Assembly (NCBI RefSeq): GCF_964332355.1 | Contig: NZ_OZ201293.1 | Location: 1 to 64,000 of the forward strand | Source of the DNA: Imbroritus primus | Lineage (GTDB): Bacteria > Pseudomonadota > Gammaproteobacteria > Burkholderiales > Burkholderiaceae | Direction of reading: 5' to 3' | DNA: 64,000 nt | In this document: one piece after another, positions 27,303-39,011 of the stretch | How the letters are laid out: each line of letters opens with the position of its first letter | Position numbering within the stretch: the stretch's first letter is position 1 | Notes under the pieces: model-generated | The model's database searches: none | The model's input: only the letters and a program-made list of their open reading frames with translations | What the model was told of the DNA's origin: nothing | Translations under genes and position numbers: made by a program

Positions 27303-30300
27303 TTAATGCCCATGCGCCGACGTCTGCGCGGCCGCCAGATCCGCCTGCGACAGCTGCACCGGACCATTTCCCGAGAAGCGATCAAGCGCGAGGTAGATGA
27401 TCGGTGTGATGAACAGCGTGACCAGTTGCGAGAAGATCAGGCCGCCGACCACGGCGAGGCCGAGCGGCTGGCGCAGTTCGGCGCCGGGGCCGAGGCCGAT
27501 GGCGAGCGGCAGTGCGCCCATGACGGCGGCGAGCGTGGTCATCATGATCGGCCGGAAGCGCAGGATGCAGGCGGTGCGGATGGCTTCGGCCGGCGGCATT
27601 TGCCGGGTGCGCTGCGCGTCGAGTGCGAAGTCGATCATCATGATGGCGTTCTTCTTGACGATGCCGATGAGCATGAGGATGCCGATCACGGCGATGAGCG
27701 ACAGTTCGACGCGGAAGGCAAATAGCGTGAGCAATGCGCCGATGGCGGCGGAGGGCAGGCCGGCCAGAATCGTGATGGGGTGGATGTAGCTTTCATACAG
27801 GACGCCAAGCAGCACATAGATGACAGCAATGGCGCCGATCAGCAGCACGATCTGGGTGGCTTGCGATGACTGGAAGACTGCCGCATCGCCACCATAGCTG
27901 GTGATGATGGAGGCGGGCATGCTGAGCTGGGCCTTGAAGGCGTCGATCTTGGCGGAGGCATCGCCAAGGGCCGCGCCGGGGGCAAGGTTGAAGGCGACGG
28001 TAATGGCCTGCAGTTGTCCCTGGTGATTGACGGCTGCCGGGCCGGCGCGCCGCTCGGAGGTGGCGAAGGCGGTGAGCGGAACGAGTCCGCCGGCGTCGCT
28101 GCGGACGTAGATCTTGGCGAAGGCGCTTTCGTCGCGGCGATCGGGGTCGCTGGCCTGCAGGATGACCTGGTAGCTGTCGCTCGGGCCGTAGATGGTGGAG
28201 ACCTGGCGTTCACCAAACGCGCTGTAAAGCGCGGTGCGCACTTCAGCCATGCTGACACCGAGCGTGTTGGCCTTGTCGCGGTCGATGATCAGTTGCGCTT
28301 CGAGTCCGGAGAGCTGGGCGTCGCTGGTGACATCGCGGAACACCGGATCGGCGCGCATCTTGTTCATGAGCTGGTCGGCCCAGCCTTGCAGGGCGTCGGC
28401 CTGCACGCTCTGCAGCGTGTACTGGTACTGGCTCTTGCTGGGGCGGCCGCCGAGCTGCAGGTTCTGGATCGGCGAGAAGTACACGTTCAGCCCGGCGAGC
28501 TTGCGCATTTCCTTGCGCATCGATTCGAGCACGGCCGGCATCTTGGGTCGTTCGCCATGCGGTTTCAGGTCGATGAACATGCGCGCCGTGTTGTTGCCCG
28601 TGGAGCCGCCGCCGCCAATGGCGACGACGACACTGCGCACGGCGGGATGCTTGCGGATGATGTCGGCGGCTTCATGGGCGCGGGTGACCATGGCGGGATA
28701 GGCGATATCCTGCGGCCCTTCAATGGTGGCGCGGATCTGGCCGATGTCTTCTTGCGGGAAGAAACCCTTGGGGATCGCGGCGAACAGCAGGCCGGTGACG
28801 ATGAACGTGCCGAGCGCGCCGACCAGTACCGTGCGCCGATGCGCGAGACACCAGTCGAGTCCGCGCGTGTAGAGGCGCAGCGTGGCCTTGAAGCCATCTT
28901 CGAACCATTGGGTCGAGCGTAGCGCGAGGGAAGGCTTCTGCGCGGCTGCCGGGGTGGCATGCGCGGCCGGCGCCGTGCCGTCGTGGTGGTGCGAGTCGTC
29001 GACCGGTACGTTGTCGGCGCGCAGATAGCGGCTGCACAGCATAGGTACCACGGTCAGCGAGGCGACGGCGGAGACGAGAATCGCCAGCGATACGACGGCG
29101 GCAAATTCGTGGAACAGCAGGCCGATTACGCCGGGCATGAAGAACACTGGAATGAATACGGCCACCAGCGACAGCGAGATCGAGACGATGGTGAACCCGA
29201 CTTCGCGCGAGCCGACCAGTGCGGCGCGCAGCGGTGACATGCCGTTCTCGATGTGCCGCACGATGTTTTCCAGCATGACGATGGCGTCGTCCACCACCAG
29301 GCCGACGGCGAGCGTGATGCCGAGCAGGGAGACGTTGTTCAGGCTGTAGCCGAACCATTTCATCAGCGCGATGGTGCCAATGATGGAAATTGGTAGCGAG
29401 AGCGTGGGGATGAGCGTAGCCGCGGCGCGCCGCAGGAACAGAAAAATCACCATCACCACCAGCACCACGGTGAGGCCCAGGGTGAACTGTACTTCGTGGA
29501 TGGAGTCGCGGATCGACTGCGAGCGGTCGTTGCGCACGCGCAGGTCAACCGAGCCGGGAAGCTGCGCGCGCAGGCGCGGCAGTTCCGCGAGCACGGCATC
29601 GACCACGGCGACGGTGTTGGCGTCGGTCTGCCGCTGCACGCCGAGCACGATGGAGCGTTCGCCATTGACCCAGCTGCCGGTCTTGATGACTTCTACGCTG
29701 TCCTGCACCTCGGCCACGTCGCTCAGGCGCACGGGCTGGCCATTGCGGCTGCTGACGATGATGTGGGCGAATGCCTCGGCATTGGGCAGCTGGCGGTTGG
29801 CCTGGATGGTCATGGTCTGGCGATCGCCATCGAGCGTGCCGACCGGGGTGTTGGTGTTGGCGTCGCGCAATGCGGTCGCCAGTTCGTCGAGCGTCATGCC
29901 GCGCGCGGCGAGCGCATCGGGTTTGACGCGTACCCGAACCGCGTATTTTTTCTGTCCGAACACCGAGACCTGGGCCACGCCCGGCAGGGTGGAGAGGCTT
30001 GGCGAGATGAGGTTGTCGGCATACGCGCTGAGATCGGACAGGCTCATCGATGGTGAGTTGATCGCCAGCAGCAGTACGGCCTGATCAGCCGGGTTGACCT
30101 TGCGGTACGAAGGCGGATTGGTCATCTCCGTCGGCAGGCTGCGCTGCGCTCGGAACAGAGCGGCTTGCACGTCCACGGCAGCGGCGTCGATGTCGCGGTC
30201 GTTGGAGAATTCGATGGTGATGCTGGTGCTGCCGAGGGTGCTGCTCGAGGTGATCATGCTCACCCCGGGGATGGTGGAGAACTGTTTCTCCAGCGGCGTG

Positions 30301-30491
30301 GCGACGGAAGCCGCCATGGTTTCCGGACTGGCGCCCGGCAGCGAGGCGGAGACGTTGATCACCGGCGAGTTGTAGCTCGGTAGCGCGGCGATGGGGATGG
30401 TCGGATAGAGCAGGATGCCGGTAACGACAATGGCGATGCTCAGAAGCACCGTCATCACCGGACGGCGGATACACAGTTCGGACAGATTCAT
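27303..30491 (-). CDS. RND efflux permease, MdtB/MdtC-like
   Basis: A 1062-residue inner-membrane RND transporter of the MdtBC/MuxBC branch. It starts MNLSELCIRRPVMTVLLSIA. The helix-4 proton-relay pair lies in VGLVVDDAIVMLENIVRHI and the helix-10 lysine in LMLIGIVKKNAIMMIDFALD. A His-rich cytoplasmic loop (DDSHHHDG, near residue 500) is present. MdtBC-type systems usually need two different permeases; only one is encoded here. It overlaps the adaptor stop by four bases (ATGA), so the two form an operon. Confidence 0.96.
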   Translation of the reverse strand: MNLSELCIRRPVMTVLLSIAIVVTGILLYPTIPIAALPSYNSPVINVSASLPGASPETMAASVATPLEKQFSTIPGVSMITSSSTLGSTSITIEFSNDRDIDAAAVDVQAALFRAQRSLPTEMTNPPSYRKVNPADQAVLLLAINSPSMSLSDLSAYADNLISPSLSTLPGVAQVSVFGQKKYAVRVRVKPDALAARGMTLDELATALRDANTNTPVGTLDGDRQTMTIQANRQLPNAEAFAHIIVSSRNGQPVRLSDVAEVQDSVEVIKTGSWVNGERSIVLGVQRQTDANTVAVVDAVLAELPRLRAQLPGSVDLRVRNDRSQSIRDSIHEVQFTLGLTVVLVVMVIFLFLRRAAATLIPTLSLPISIIGTIALMKWFGYSLNNVSLLGITLAVGLVVDDAIVMLENIVRHIENGMSPLRAALVGSREVGFTIVSISLSLVAVFIPVFFMPGVIGLLFHEFAAVVSLAILVSAVASLTVVPMLCSRYLRADNVPVDDSHHHDGTAPAAHATPAAAQKPSLALRSTQWFEDGFKATLRLYTRGLDWCLAHRRTVLVGALGTFIVTGLLFAAIPKGFFPQEDIGQIRATIEGPQDIAYPAMVTRAHEAADIIRKHPAVRSVVVAIGGGGSTGNNTARMFIDLKPHGERPKMPAVLESMRKEMRKLAGLNVYFSPIQNLQLGGRPSKSQYQYTLQSVQADALQGWADQLMNKMRADPVFRDVTSDAQLSGLEAQLIIDRDKANTLGVSMAEVRTALYSAFGERQVSTIYGPSDSYQVILQASDPDRRDESAFAKIYVRSDAGGLVPLTAFATSERRAGPAAVNHQGQLQAITVAFNLAPGAALGDASAKIDAFKAQLSMPASIITSYGGDAAVFQSSQATQIVLLIGAIAVIYVLLGVLYESYIHPITILAGLPSAAIGALLTLFAFRVELSLIAVIGILMLIGIVKKNAIMMIDFALDAQRTRQMPPAEAIRTACILRFRPIMMTTLAAVMGALPLAIGLGPGAELRQPLGLAVVGGLIFSQLVTLFITPIIYLALDRFSGNGPVQLSQADLAAAQTSAHGH

Positions 30492-31660
30492 GCGCCGCCC
30501 TCACCCTGGGCGCCGTTGGTGGCGGGGGTGGATGCCGGCTGCATGGGCGATTCACGCACCGTCATGCCGGGCCGCAGGTTCTGCGCGCCCTCTACGACCA
30601 CGCGTGTGCCGGGCTGGATACCTTCGACCACGGCAGCCTCCGGCGTGACCGCAACGAGCTTGACCTTGTTGGCGTGCACCTTGTGGTCATTATCGACGCT
30701 GTAGACCAGCCGGTTGTCCGGCCCGGTCAGCACGGCATGGGGCGGCACGACGATGACATCGCGCAGCGTCCGCACGGAGATGTGGATATTGACGTAGGTG
30801 CCGGGCCAGAGCCGCTGCTGCGCATTGTCGAACTGGGCTTTCAGCAGCAGGGTGCCGAGCTGCGGGTTGACAGTGTTGTCGACGAAGGTGACCTTGCCCT
30901 GGATGGTGTCCGGCAGGCCGTCGTTGGGTGCGGCCGAGACGTCGACCGGGCCGCTGCGCAGGGCTTGCTGCAGGGCGGCGAGTTCGCGTTCCGGCAGGGT
31001 GAAACTGACGGCGACGGGGTCGATCTGGGCGATGGTCAGCAGGGCCGCCCCGCCGGGCTGCACCAGCGAGCCGGGGAAAGCGGTGACCGCGCCGGTGCGG
31101 CCGGCGATGGTGGCGCGCAGGGTGCCGTAGCTCACGCTTACGCGATTGGCTTCGATGGAGGCGCGGTTGGCGCTGATCAGGCCTTCGAGGTTGGCGACCT
31201 TGGCGCGGGCCGTGTCGACTGCGCTAGCGGAGATGAAATTGCGCTTGAGCAGGTCTTCGCTGCGCGCCAGCTGGCGGCGTGCATCTGCCAGGTCGGCCTG
31301 GTTCTGTGCCAGCGTGGCGCGGGCCTGCGCCAGATTGGCTTCGTCCATGCGTGTGTCGAGCGTGAACAGCAGGTCGCCGGGCTTGACCATTTGTCCTTCA
31401 CGGACATGCACCTCACGCACCACACTGGAGATCTGAGGCCGGACCTCGACGGTGGAGAGCGCGGTGACGGTGCCGTTGGCGGTAAGTTCGATGCGCACAT
31501 CCTTGCGCTGCGCCTCGGCGATGGTGACCGCGACAGCGGCTGGCTCGCGGGCACTCTTGCCGCCTGCGAAAAAGGTCTGGTAGAGCCACCAACCGGCACC
31601 GGCCAGCAGCAACGCTCCGATGGCAGTCCACACGCGACGTCGGCCCTTCCCCTCAACCAT
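30488..31660 (-). CDS. RND efflux periplasmic adaptor, MdtA-like
   Basis: A 390-residue membrane-fusion protein. It has a single N-terminal anchor (TAIGALLLAGAGWWLYQTFF) rather than a lipobox. The lipoyl and hairpin region follows (VVREVHVREGQMVKPGDLLF), then the beta-barrel (GRTGAVTAFPGSLVQPGG). It matches the MdtA type. The ATG at 31660 is chosen because it directly precedes the anchor; an upstream ATG at 31804 adds a Ser/Arg-rich stretch not seen in the family. No outer-membrane channel is encoded next to it. Confidence 0.95.
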   Translation of the reverse strand: MVEGKGRRRVWTAIGALLLAGAGWWLYQTFFAGGKSAREPAAVAVTIAEAQRKDVRIELTANGTVTALSTVEVRPQISSVVREVHVREGQMVKPGDLLFTLDTRMDEANLAQARATLAQNQADLADARRQLARSEDLLKRNFISASAVDTARAKVANLEGLISANRASIEANRVSVSYGTLRATIAGRTGAVTAFPGSLVQPGGAALLTIAQIDPVAVSFTLPERELAALQQALRSGPVDVSAAPNDGLPDTIQGKVTFVDNTVNPQLGTLLLKAQFDNAQQRLWPGTYVNIHISVRTLRDVIVVPPHAVLTGPDNRLVYSVDNDHKVHANKVKLVAVTPEAAVVEGIQPGTRVVVEGAQNLRPGMTVRESPMQPASTPATNGAQGEGGA

Positions 31661-31754
31661 GCTCAATACCCCAACACTTGTTGTTAACGCAGCCGTCCAG
31701 CTGTCATGCCATGCGCGCCCCGGCGGACGCGCCTCGAATGAGAGCCGGAGGACA

Positions 31755-32387
31755 TCAGAAAAGTTCGTGCCGGCGCTCCGCAAAACGCTGGCGGTTGATC
31801 TCACCGAGTGGTGTCTGGCGCGGACCAGGCGTCAGGCACACGGTGTCGCCGGCACGAATCTCGCCCGGCTGCTGCACGCTCAGGTAGACACCGGAACGGC
31901 CGCTGACCAGCAGGTCGCGGGCCGCTTGGCGGTAGCCCAGCACGGCATTGAATTTGTAACACGGTCGCCGGGGCGACTCCACGCGCAGGATGCAGTTGCC
32001 GATCAAGAGGGTGTCACCAACCCACAGCGCACCTTCCAGCAGGCCTTCGAGCGTCAGGTTTTCGCCAAGCTCGCCGTATGCCAGCGGGGCACCTGCCGAA
32101 ACGCCGGCATCTGCGCGGGTCGTTTCCCACCAGCCATAATGCTCGGCGGGATAGGCATAGACCGCCTTGAGCGGACCACCGTGCTTCTCGAGGTCAGCCT
32201 GCTCGTCGCCACTGACGCCCAGCGGCGTAATGGCGATGGCCAGCGGCTGCGCGAGGGTGCTGCAGGGTAGCTTGCGGATAGCCGACAGCACCGGTGCGTC
32301 CGTTCCTGGGCGGACGCCGGCATGGGCAAGCGGTGCGCATTGTCCACGGGCAACGGACAGGACGCGCATGGTCGGCGCAGTTGACAT
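31755..32387 (-). CDS. MOSC domain protein (YiiM-like)
   Basis: A 210-residue MOSC-domain protein of the YiiM type. These proteins handle molybdenum-cofactor sulfur chemistry or reduce N-hydroxylated compounds with a partner reductase. It shows DEQADLEKHGGPLKAVYAYP, GENLTLEGL and the conserved cysteine in SPRRPCYKFNAVLG. The C-terminal three-helix part of YiiM is short. It lies 16 nt downstream of the MFS gene on the same strand and may be co-transcribed with it. Confidence 0.92.
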   Translation of the reverse strand: MSTAPTMRVLSVARGQCAPLAHAGVRPGTDAPVLSAIRKLPCSTLAQPLAIAITPLGVSGDEQADLEKHGGPLKAVYAYPAEHYGWWETTRADAGVSAGAPLAYGELGENLTLEGLLEGALWVGDTLLIGNCILRVESPRRPCYKFNAVLGYRQAARDLLVSGRSGVYLSVQQPGEIRAGDTVCLTPGPRQTPLGEINRQRFAERRHELF

Positions 32388-32403
32388 TGTGCCTCTCCGG
32401 GCA

Positions 32404-33567
32404 TCACGGCAGTTTGGGCGGCGGTGTGCTGGTATCGGCCAGGCGGGCGCGGTGCGAAATCAGGATCGCGGCCAGGACGAAGCACGCAGCCCCCCAGTGT
32501 AACGCGCCGGGCCCTGCTGCAGCAAAAATCCCCGCGCCGGACACGGCTCCCAGCGCCTGTCCCAGATAGATACACGACGAATTGAGTGACACCGAAATCG
32601 GCGCAGCGGCCGGCGAAATCGTAATCAGGCGAGCCTGCTGCGCGCTGTTGGTGGCAAAGCCGCCCAGGCCCCAGAGCATGAACAGCGCCACCATGGCGAT
32701 GCGGCTCCATTCGCCGAGCGGCCAGAGGATCAGCGCGGTCAGCGAGCACAGCAAGGCAATGCGCACGACGCGGGCCGGGGTGATGCGGTCCATGAAGTTG
32801 GCCGCCAGCGCGTTGCCGATCACGCCGCACAGGCCGAACCCGAAGAACATCAGGCTCAGCATGCCGCCGGTGACGCCATAGACATCGCGCATCATCGGCG
32901 CAATATAAGTAAACATCGTGAACAGGCCAGCTGCCTGGATGGCCGTCGTGGCGACCACCAGCATGATCGGCTTGTGGCGCAGCACCGCGCCCCACGCCTG
33001 CGTGCCGACTGGTTCGACGAACAGCCCGCGCGGCAGTTGGCGCCAGACACCCCAGGCAGCCAGGGCCGCGCCGGTGGCGACTACCGCCATGCTGACGCGC
33101 CAACCCAGGGTCGTGGCAATCCACGTACCGATCGGCATGCCGAGCACGCTGGCGATGCTCCAGCCGAGAAAGACAAAGCTGATGGCGCGGCCACGCTGCA
33201 GCGGCGGGACCAGCAGCGAGAGTGTCGCCGCCGCCTGCGGGGTATAGATGGCTGCGCCGAACGCGGTGAACAGGCGTGCTGCCATCAGGGTGCCAAAACT
33301 GGGCGCGAGCGCGGCCAGCACATGCATCACCGCATAGACGGCAAGCGCGCCGCTCAGCAGCAGGCGCCGGTCGATGCGCGAGCCGAGCGTGCCGAAGAGC
33401 GGTGCGCCCAGGCAGACGGAGAACGCGAAAACGGTGATCAGCTGCCCGGCCGTGGTGGCGGGAATCTGGAACGTGGCGGCAATTTCATTGAGCATGCCGG
33501 TGACGATCATCGCCCCGGTTCCGATCACGAAATTTCCGAGGCAGAGGATGACAAGTCTGGACGGCAT
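32404..33567 (-). CDS. MFS transporter (DHA1 drug:H+ antiporter type)
   Basis: A 387-residue protein with 12 predicted transmembrane helices. It carries the MFS motif between helices 2 and 3 (GAPLFGTLGSRIDRRLLL) and the antiporter-type helix-5 region (FLGWSIASVLGMPIGTWIA), as in the AraJ/YdhP exporter group. The substrate is unknown. The start MPSRLVILCLGNFVIGTGAM runs directly into helix 1. It is followed by the MOSC gene. Confidence 0.93.
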   Translation of the reverse strand: MPSRLVILCLGNFVIGTGAMIVTGMLNEIAATFQIPATTAGQLITVFAFSVCLGAPLFGTLGSRIDRRLLLSGALAVYAVMHVLAALAPSFGTLMAARLFTAFGAAIYTPQAAATLSLLVPPLQRGRAISFVFLGWSIASVLGMPIGTWIATTLGWRVSMAVVATGAALAAWGVWRQLPRGLFVEPVGTQAWGAVLRHKPIMLVVATTAIQAAGLFTMFTYIAPMMRDVYGVTGGMLSLMFFGFGLCGVIGNALAANFMDRITPARVVRIALLCSLTALILWPLGEWSRIAMVALFMLWGLGGFATNSAQQARLITISPAAAPISVSLNSSCIYLGQALGAVSGAGIFAAAGPGALHWGAACFVLAAILISHRARLADTSTPPPKLP

Positions 33568-33713
33568 GACAGCAAGGCAAAGACCACGCCGGACGGCGTG
33601 GCAGTGATGGCGAGCGCGGCCGGGTGCCGCGCCGGCGTAAGTGTACTCGTATTTGTGGATGGCCGCCGGCCGCTGTCAGCCGCCGGCGGGCCACCAGGGC
33701 GCGCATCAAGGCA

Positions 33714-34727
33714 TCAGCGCATCAGCGAGGGGGTGAGCGCCGCGACGTTGACGATGGCGTCGTGCTTGCCGGCGAGCACGTCGAGGATGTTCTGGAAGGC
33801 CTGCCCGAAATACTGCTCGTAGTTGTCGCGCTCCACGTAGCCGAGATGCGGCGTGCAGATGCAATTCTCCATGCGCAGCAAGGCATGGCCTTGCAGGATG
33901 GGCTCGGACTCGAATACGTCGACGGCCGCCATGCCGGGCCGCCCACGGTTGAGTCCGCTGACCAGTGCGTTTTCTTCGAGCAGTTCGGCTCGGCTGGTGT
34001 TGACCAGCAGCGCGGTCGGCTTCATGCGTAGCAGGTCGGCAGTCTTGATGATGCCGCGCGTCTGGTCCGACAGGCGCATATGCAGAGACAGCACGTCGGC
34101 GCTCTCGAACAGTGCCTCGCGCGATGCGGCCGTGCCGAATCCATCGGCCTGCGCACGGGCGCGTGCTGCGTCGCTGCCCCACACCTGTACCTCCATGCCG
34201 AAGGCCTTGCCATACCCCGCCACCAGCTGCCCGATGCGCCCATAGCTCCAGATGCCGAGCGTGCGGCCGCGCAGCAGCTGGCCGATGCCGAAGTTCGGCG
34301 GCATGTTGGTCGATTTGAGACCGGATTGCTGCCATGCGCCGTGCTTGAGGCTTGCGACGTACTGCGGGATGCGGCGCTGCGCCGCCATGATCAGCGCCCA
34401 GGTCAGTTCTGCCGGGGCCACCGGGGAGCTGGAGCCTTCCAGCACCACGATGCCGCGCTCGGTACAGGCGTCGATATCGATATGCCCGCCGGCCCGGCCG
34501 GTCTGGCTGATGATCTTGAGCTTGGGCAGTTTTTCCAGCAACTGGCGCGTGATGCGTGTGCGTTCGCGGATCAGGACCAGCGCCTCGGCGTCGCCCACGC
34601 GCGCGGCCAACTGGCCGATGCCTTTGACGGTGTTGTTATAGACCTTGACGTCGTGCCCGTTCAGCAGCGCATAGGCGTCCAGCTTGCGCACGGCGTCCTG
34701 GTAATCATCGAGAACAGCGATTTTCAT
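33714..34727 (-). CDS. D-2-hydroxyacid dehydrogenase family protein
   Basis: A 337-residue NAD-dependent dehydrogenase of the D-3-phosphoglycerate dehydrogenase family. Catalytic Arg is in LVNTSRAELLEENAL, Glu in VDVFESEP and His in CTPHLGYVERDNYEQ. The nucleotide motif reads LGIWSYGRIGQLVAGYG, with Ser in place of the first Gly of GxGxxG, which is unusual. No ACT domain is present, so it is not SerA itself. Its substrate is unknown. It is divergent from pckG with about 300 bp between. Confidence 0.93.
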   Translation of the reverse strand: MKIAVLDDYQDAVRKLDAYALLNGHDVKVYNNTVKGIGQLAARVGDAEALVLIRERTRITRQLLEKLPKLKIISQTGRAGGHIDIDACTERGIVVLEGSSSPVAPAELTWALIMAAQRRIPQYVASLKHGAWQQSGLKSTNMPPNFGIGQLLRGRTLGIWSYGRIGQLVAGYGKAFGMEVQVWGSDAARARAQADGFGTAASREALFESADVLSLHMRLSDQTRGIIKTADLLRMKPTALLVNTSRAELLEENALVSGLNRGRPGMAAVDVFESEPILQGHALLRMENCICTPHLGYVERDNYEQYFGQAFQNILDVLAGKHDAIVNVAALTPSLMR

Positions 34728-35029
34728 TCACAACCCAACATGAGATTTGATGCGGAGCAAAAATCGGCGCGGCACCCCGGTGCTATGCTTGACACAAGCG
34801 CCAACCGATCGTTGGCGGCTGCGACTGACAGGAGGTGCGGCATATGCCACACGACTTCCTGTCGCTCCGGACTGGCCGGAGAGGTGCGGCATACAATGCC
34901 CACGCCATTTCAACACGAGACTGTAGCGCACCGGTGTGGATTGCTGCGATGTCGCCATCCCGGTAGTTGTAACCGAATGTGTCGATGCGGGGAAGCGCAG
35001 CCCCGTCGCATCGCTTCCAGGGGGTCTTG
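34728..35029. other. Divergent intergenic region with repeats, pckG leader
   Basis: About 300 bp between the dehydrogenase and pckG. It contains the inverted repeat CGCCAAC-CGATC-GTTGGCG at 34799-34817 and a 13-bp direct repeat GAGGTGCGGCATA at 34832-34844 and 34881-34893. These are possible regulator sites; no promoter pair is convincing. Confidence 0.5.
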
Positions 35030-36910
<1,881 letters not shown>

Positions 36911-36996
36911 CGCGCGGGAGGTCTCCGTGGCGCCGTGCCGGTCTGGCGCGGCGCCTAGCCTCAGTACGGGAGCTGTAGCGCCACAGTTTCAACGCT

Positions 36997-37644
36997 TCAG
37001 CGCGCGTCGCCGAAATGCTCGACGGCGTACTTCACCAGTTCCGCCTGGCCTTCGATGCCGAGCTTGCGCTTGATGTTGAGGCGATGCGTTTCGACGGTGC
37101 GCACGGATAGGCCCAATTCCCCGGCGATCATCTTGTTGGCCATGCCGCGCGCGATGCGTGCGAGGATGTCGCGTTCGCGGCGGGTCAGTGCATCGACTGG
37201 ACCATCGTCCTCGGCCATGCGGCGCGCGATGCTGCCGCTGCAAAAAATGCGGCCTGCCAGCACGGCCTGGATGGCTGCTACCAGCTCATCGGCCGGCGCG
37301 TCCTTGAGCACGTAGCCGCCCGCGCCAACACGCAAGGCCTGGCGCACGAACTCCAGGTTGTCGTGCATCGTCACCACCATCACCGCGATTTCCGGATAGC
37401 GTTCGTGCAGCGCCTCGGCGAGGGCAATGCCGCTCATGCCGCGCATGGCCACGTCAGTCACGACCAGGTCCGGCAGCCGCGTATCCGGCTGGCGCGCCAG
37501 CCATGCCAGCGCGCTTTCGCCATCTCCGGCTTCGCCGATCACCTGGATGTGCGGCTGTGTTTCCAGCCGCATGCGGATGCCATCCCGCACCAACGGATGG
37601 TCGTCGATGAGCAGCACGCGGACGGGACGGTCGAACGTTGTCAT
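36997..37644 (-). CDS. LuxR/NarL-type response regulator
   Basis: A 215-residue two-component regulator. The receiver has LLIDDHPLVRDG and phospho-acceptor Asp64 in VVTDVAMRGMSG. The C-terminal helix-turn-helix of the LuxR/GerE type is at about 153-196 (LTRRERDILARIARGMANKM). It overlaps the histidine kinase start by four bases, so the kinase is its partner. The probable target is the divergent cstA-ybdD pair, inferred from position only. Confidence 0.96.
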   Translation of the reverse strand: MTTFDRPVRVLLIDDHPLVRDGIRMRLETQPHIQVIGEAGDGESALAWLARQPDTRLPDLVVTDVAMRGMSGIALAEALHERYPEIAVMVVTMHDNLEFVRQALRVGAGGYVLKDAPADELVAAIQAVLAGRIFCSGSIARRMAEDDGPVDALTRRERDILARIARGMANKMIAGELGLSVRTVETHRLNIKRKLGIEGQAELVKYAVEHFGDAR

Positions 37645-39011
37645 GAAACGGCTCCTGTGGCCGGCAGGCGGGCGATCACGTGCGTGCCCAGCGGGCCCGA
37701 GGTCACGGTCAACGTGCCCTGCAGCGCGGCCATGCGCTCGTTCATGTTGCGCAGGCCGATGCCACGGTCGGGGTCTTGCTGCACGTCGGCGACATCAAAG
37801 CCGATGCCGTTGTCATGGATCGCCAGGACGGTCTGGCCGGCATCGTACCGCAATTCGATACCGGCTGAGCGTGCGCGGGCATGGCGCAGGACATTGGTCA
37901 GGGCTTCCTGGGCAATACGGTAGAGCGCCGTGGACTGATCGCCGCTCAGTGCATGCGGTGTTCCGTTGACCGTGAGTGCGACCTGCAGGCCGCCATTGTC
38001 ATGCATCTGCCGCGCCAGATGCTCGAGCGCCGCCTGCAGGCCGAGATCGTCGAGCAAGGCCGGCCGCAGCGCATGCGACATGCGCCGTACCTCGACAAAC
38101 ACATGGTTGATGCGTTCCAGCGCGGTCGCCAAGAGCGGTGTTGCGCCATCCGGACGCGCCCCGCCGGCGGGCAGCCGCTCGATGGCCGTCTCGATCAGCA
38201 GCTTGACCGAGACCAGCAGCTGGCTCACGCCATCGTGCAACTCGCGCGACAGCCGCACGCGCTCGTCTTCCTGCGATTGCACCACGCGCTGCGCCAGCTG
38301 CTGCAGCTTGGCGTCGCTTGCGCGGTGCTCGCTGACATTCAGGGCCATGCCGGCGACGGCCACGACGAAGATGCTGATCGCGGCGATGGCGCCGATCCAC
38401 AGCAAGGTCTGGCGGATGTCGTCGCGGGCCCGCGCGTCGATGCGCTGCAGGGCGGCATCGACATCGTCGAGGTAGATGCCGGTGCCCATCATCCAGTTCC
38501 ACTGTGGGATCGCTACCACGTAGCCCAGCTTGTCGACCAGTTGCTGTTCGCTGGAGGGCTTGCGCCATTGGTAGCGGACTGCGCCGCCGCCAGCCTGCGC
38601 TGCGGCGATGAGGTTCTGGATGGTCGGCCGTCCGTGTGCGTCGCGCAGCGCCCAGAGATCCTGCCCGACCAGTTCCGGCTGGCGCGGATGCATCAGGCTG
38701 CGGCCCTGCAGGTCATACAGAAAGAAGTAGCCGTCGGGGCCATAGTCGAGCTGCGCCAGGATTGCAATGGCGGCCTGGCGGGTCTCGTCGTCGTTACGGC
38801 CCGAGGCGACCAACGGGCTGATGGCGCTCTCCGCGAGCTGCACGTAATGGCGCAACTCCACTTCCTTGGCTTGCAGGTATGCCGCCTCGACCAGCGCGCG
38901 CTGGTGCTGGGCCAGCGTGATGGCCTGGCTGCGCACGGCCAGCGCGATGGCCAGCATTGCCAGCGCCAGGGGCGCGACGGCCAGCAGCAGGAATTTATGG
39001 CGCAGTTTCAT
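37641..39011 (-). CDS. Cache-domain sensor histidine kinase (NarX/HisKA_3 type)
   Basis: A 456-residue membrane sensor kinase. A transmembrane helix (LLLAVAPLALAMLAIALAV) is followed by a periplasmic single Cache_2 domain (about 30-195, with YGPDGYFFLYDLQGRSLMHP and GTGIYLDDVDAAL) and a second helix (LLWIGAIAAISIFVVAVAG). The HisKA_3 box is RLSRELHDGVSQLLVSVKLL and the ATPase domain includes GIGLRNMNERMAALQG. Single Cache_2 domains often bind small carboxylates, so pyruvate or lactate is a plausible signal given the divergent cstA; this is inference. Confidence 0.96.
   Translation of the reverse strand: MKLRHKFLLLAVAPLALAMLAIALAVRSQAITLAQHQRALVEAAYLQAKEVELRHYVQLAESAISPLVASGRNDDETRQAAIAILAQLDYGPDGYFFLYDLQGRSLMHPRQPELVGQDLWALRDAHGRPTIQNLIAAAQAGGGAVRYQWRKPSSEQQLVDKLGYVVAIPQWNWMMGTGIYLDDVDAALQRIDARARDDIRQTLLWIGAIAAISIFVVAVAGMALNVSEHRASDAKLQQLAQRVVQSQEDERVRLSRELHDGVSQLLVSVKLLIETAIERLPAGGARPDGATPLLATALERINHVFVEVRRMSHALRPALLDDLGLQAALEHLARQMHDNGGLQVALTVNGTPHALSGDQSTALYRIAQEALTNVLRHARARSAGIELRYDAGQTVLAIHDNGIGFDVADVQQDPDRGIGLRNMNERMAALQGTLTVTSGPLGTHVIARLPATGAVS

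Noticed and set aside
36930..36956. GC-rich hairpin after pckG as terminator
   Set aside because: The GGCGCCG/CGGCGCC stem is clear but no T-run follows, so intrinsic termination is not supported.
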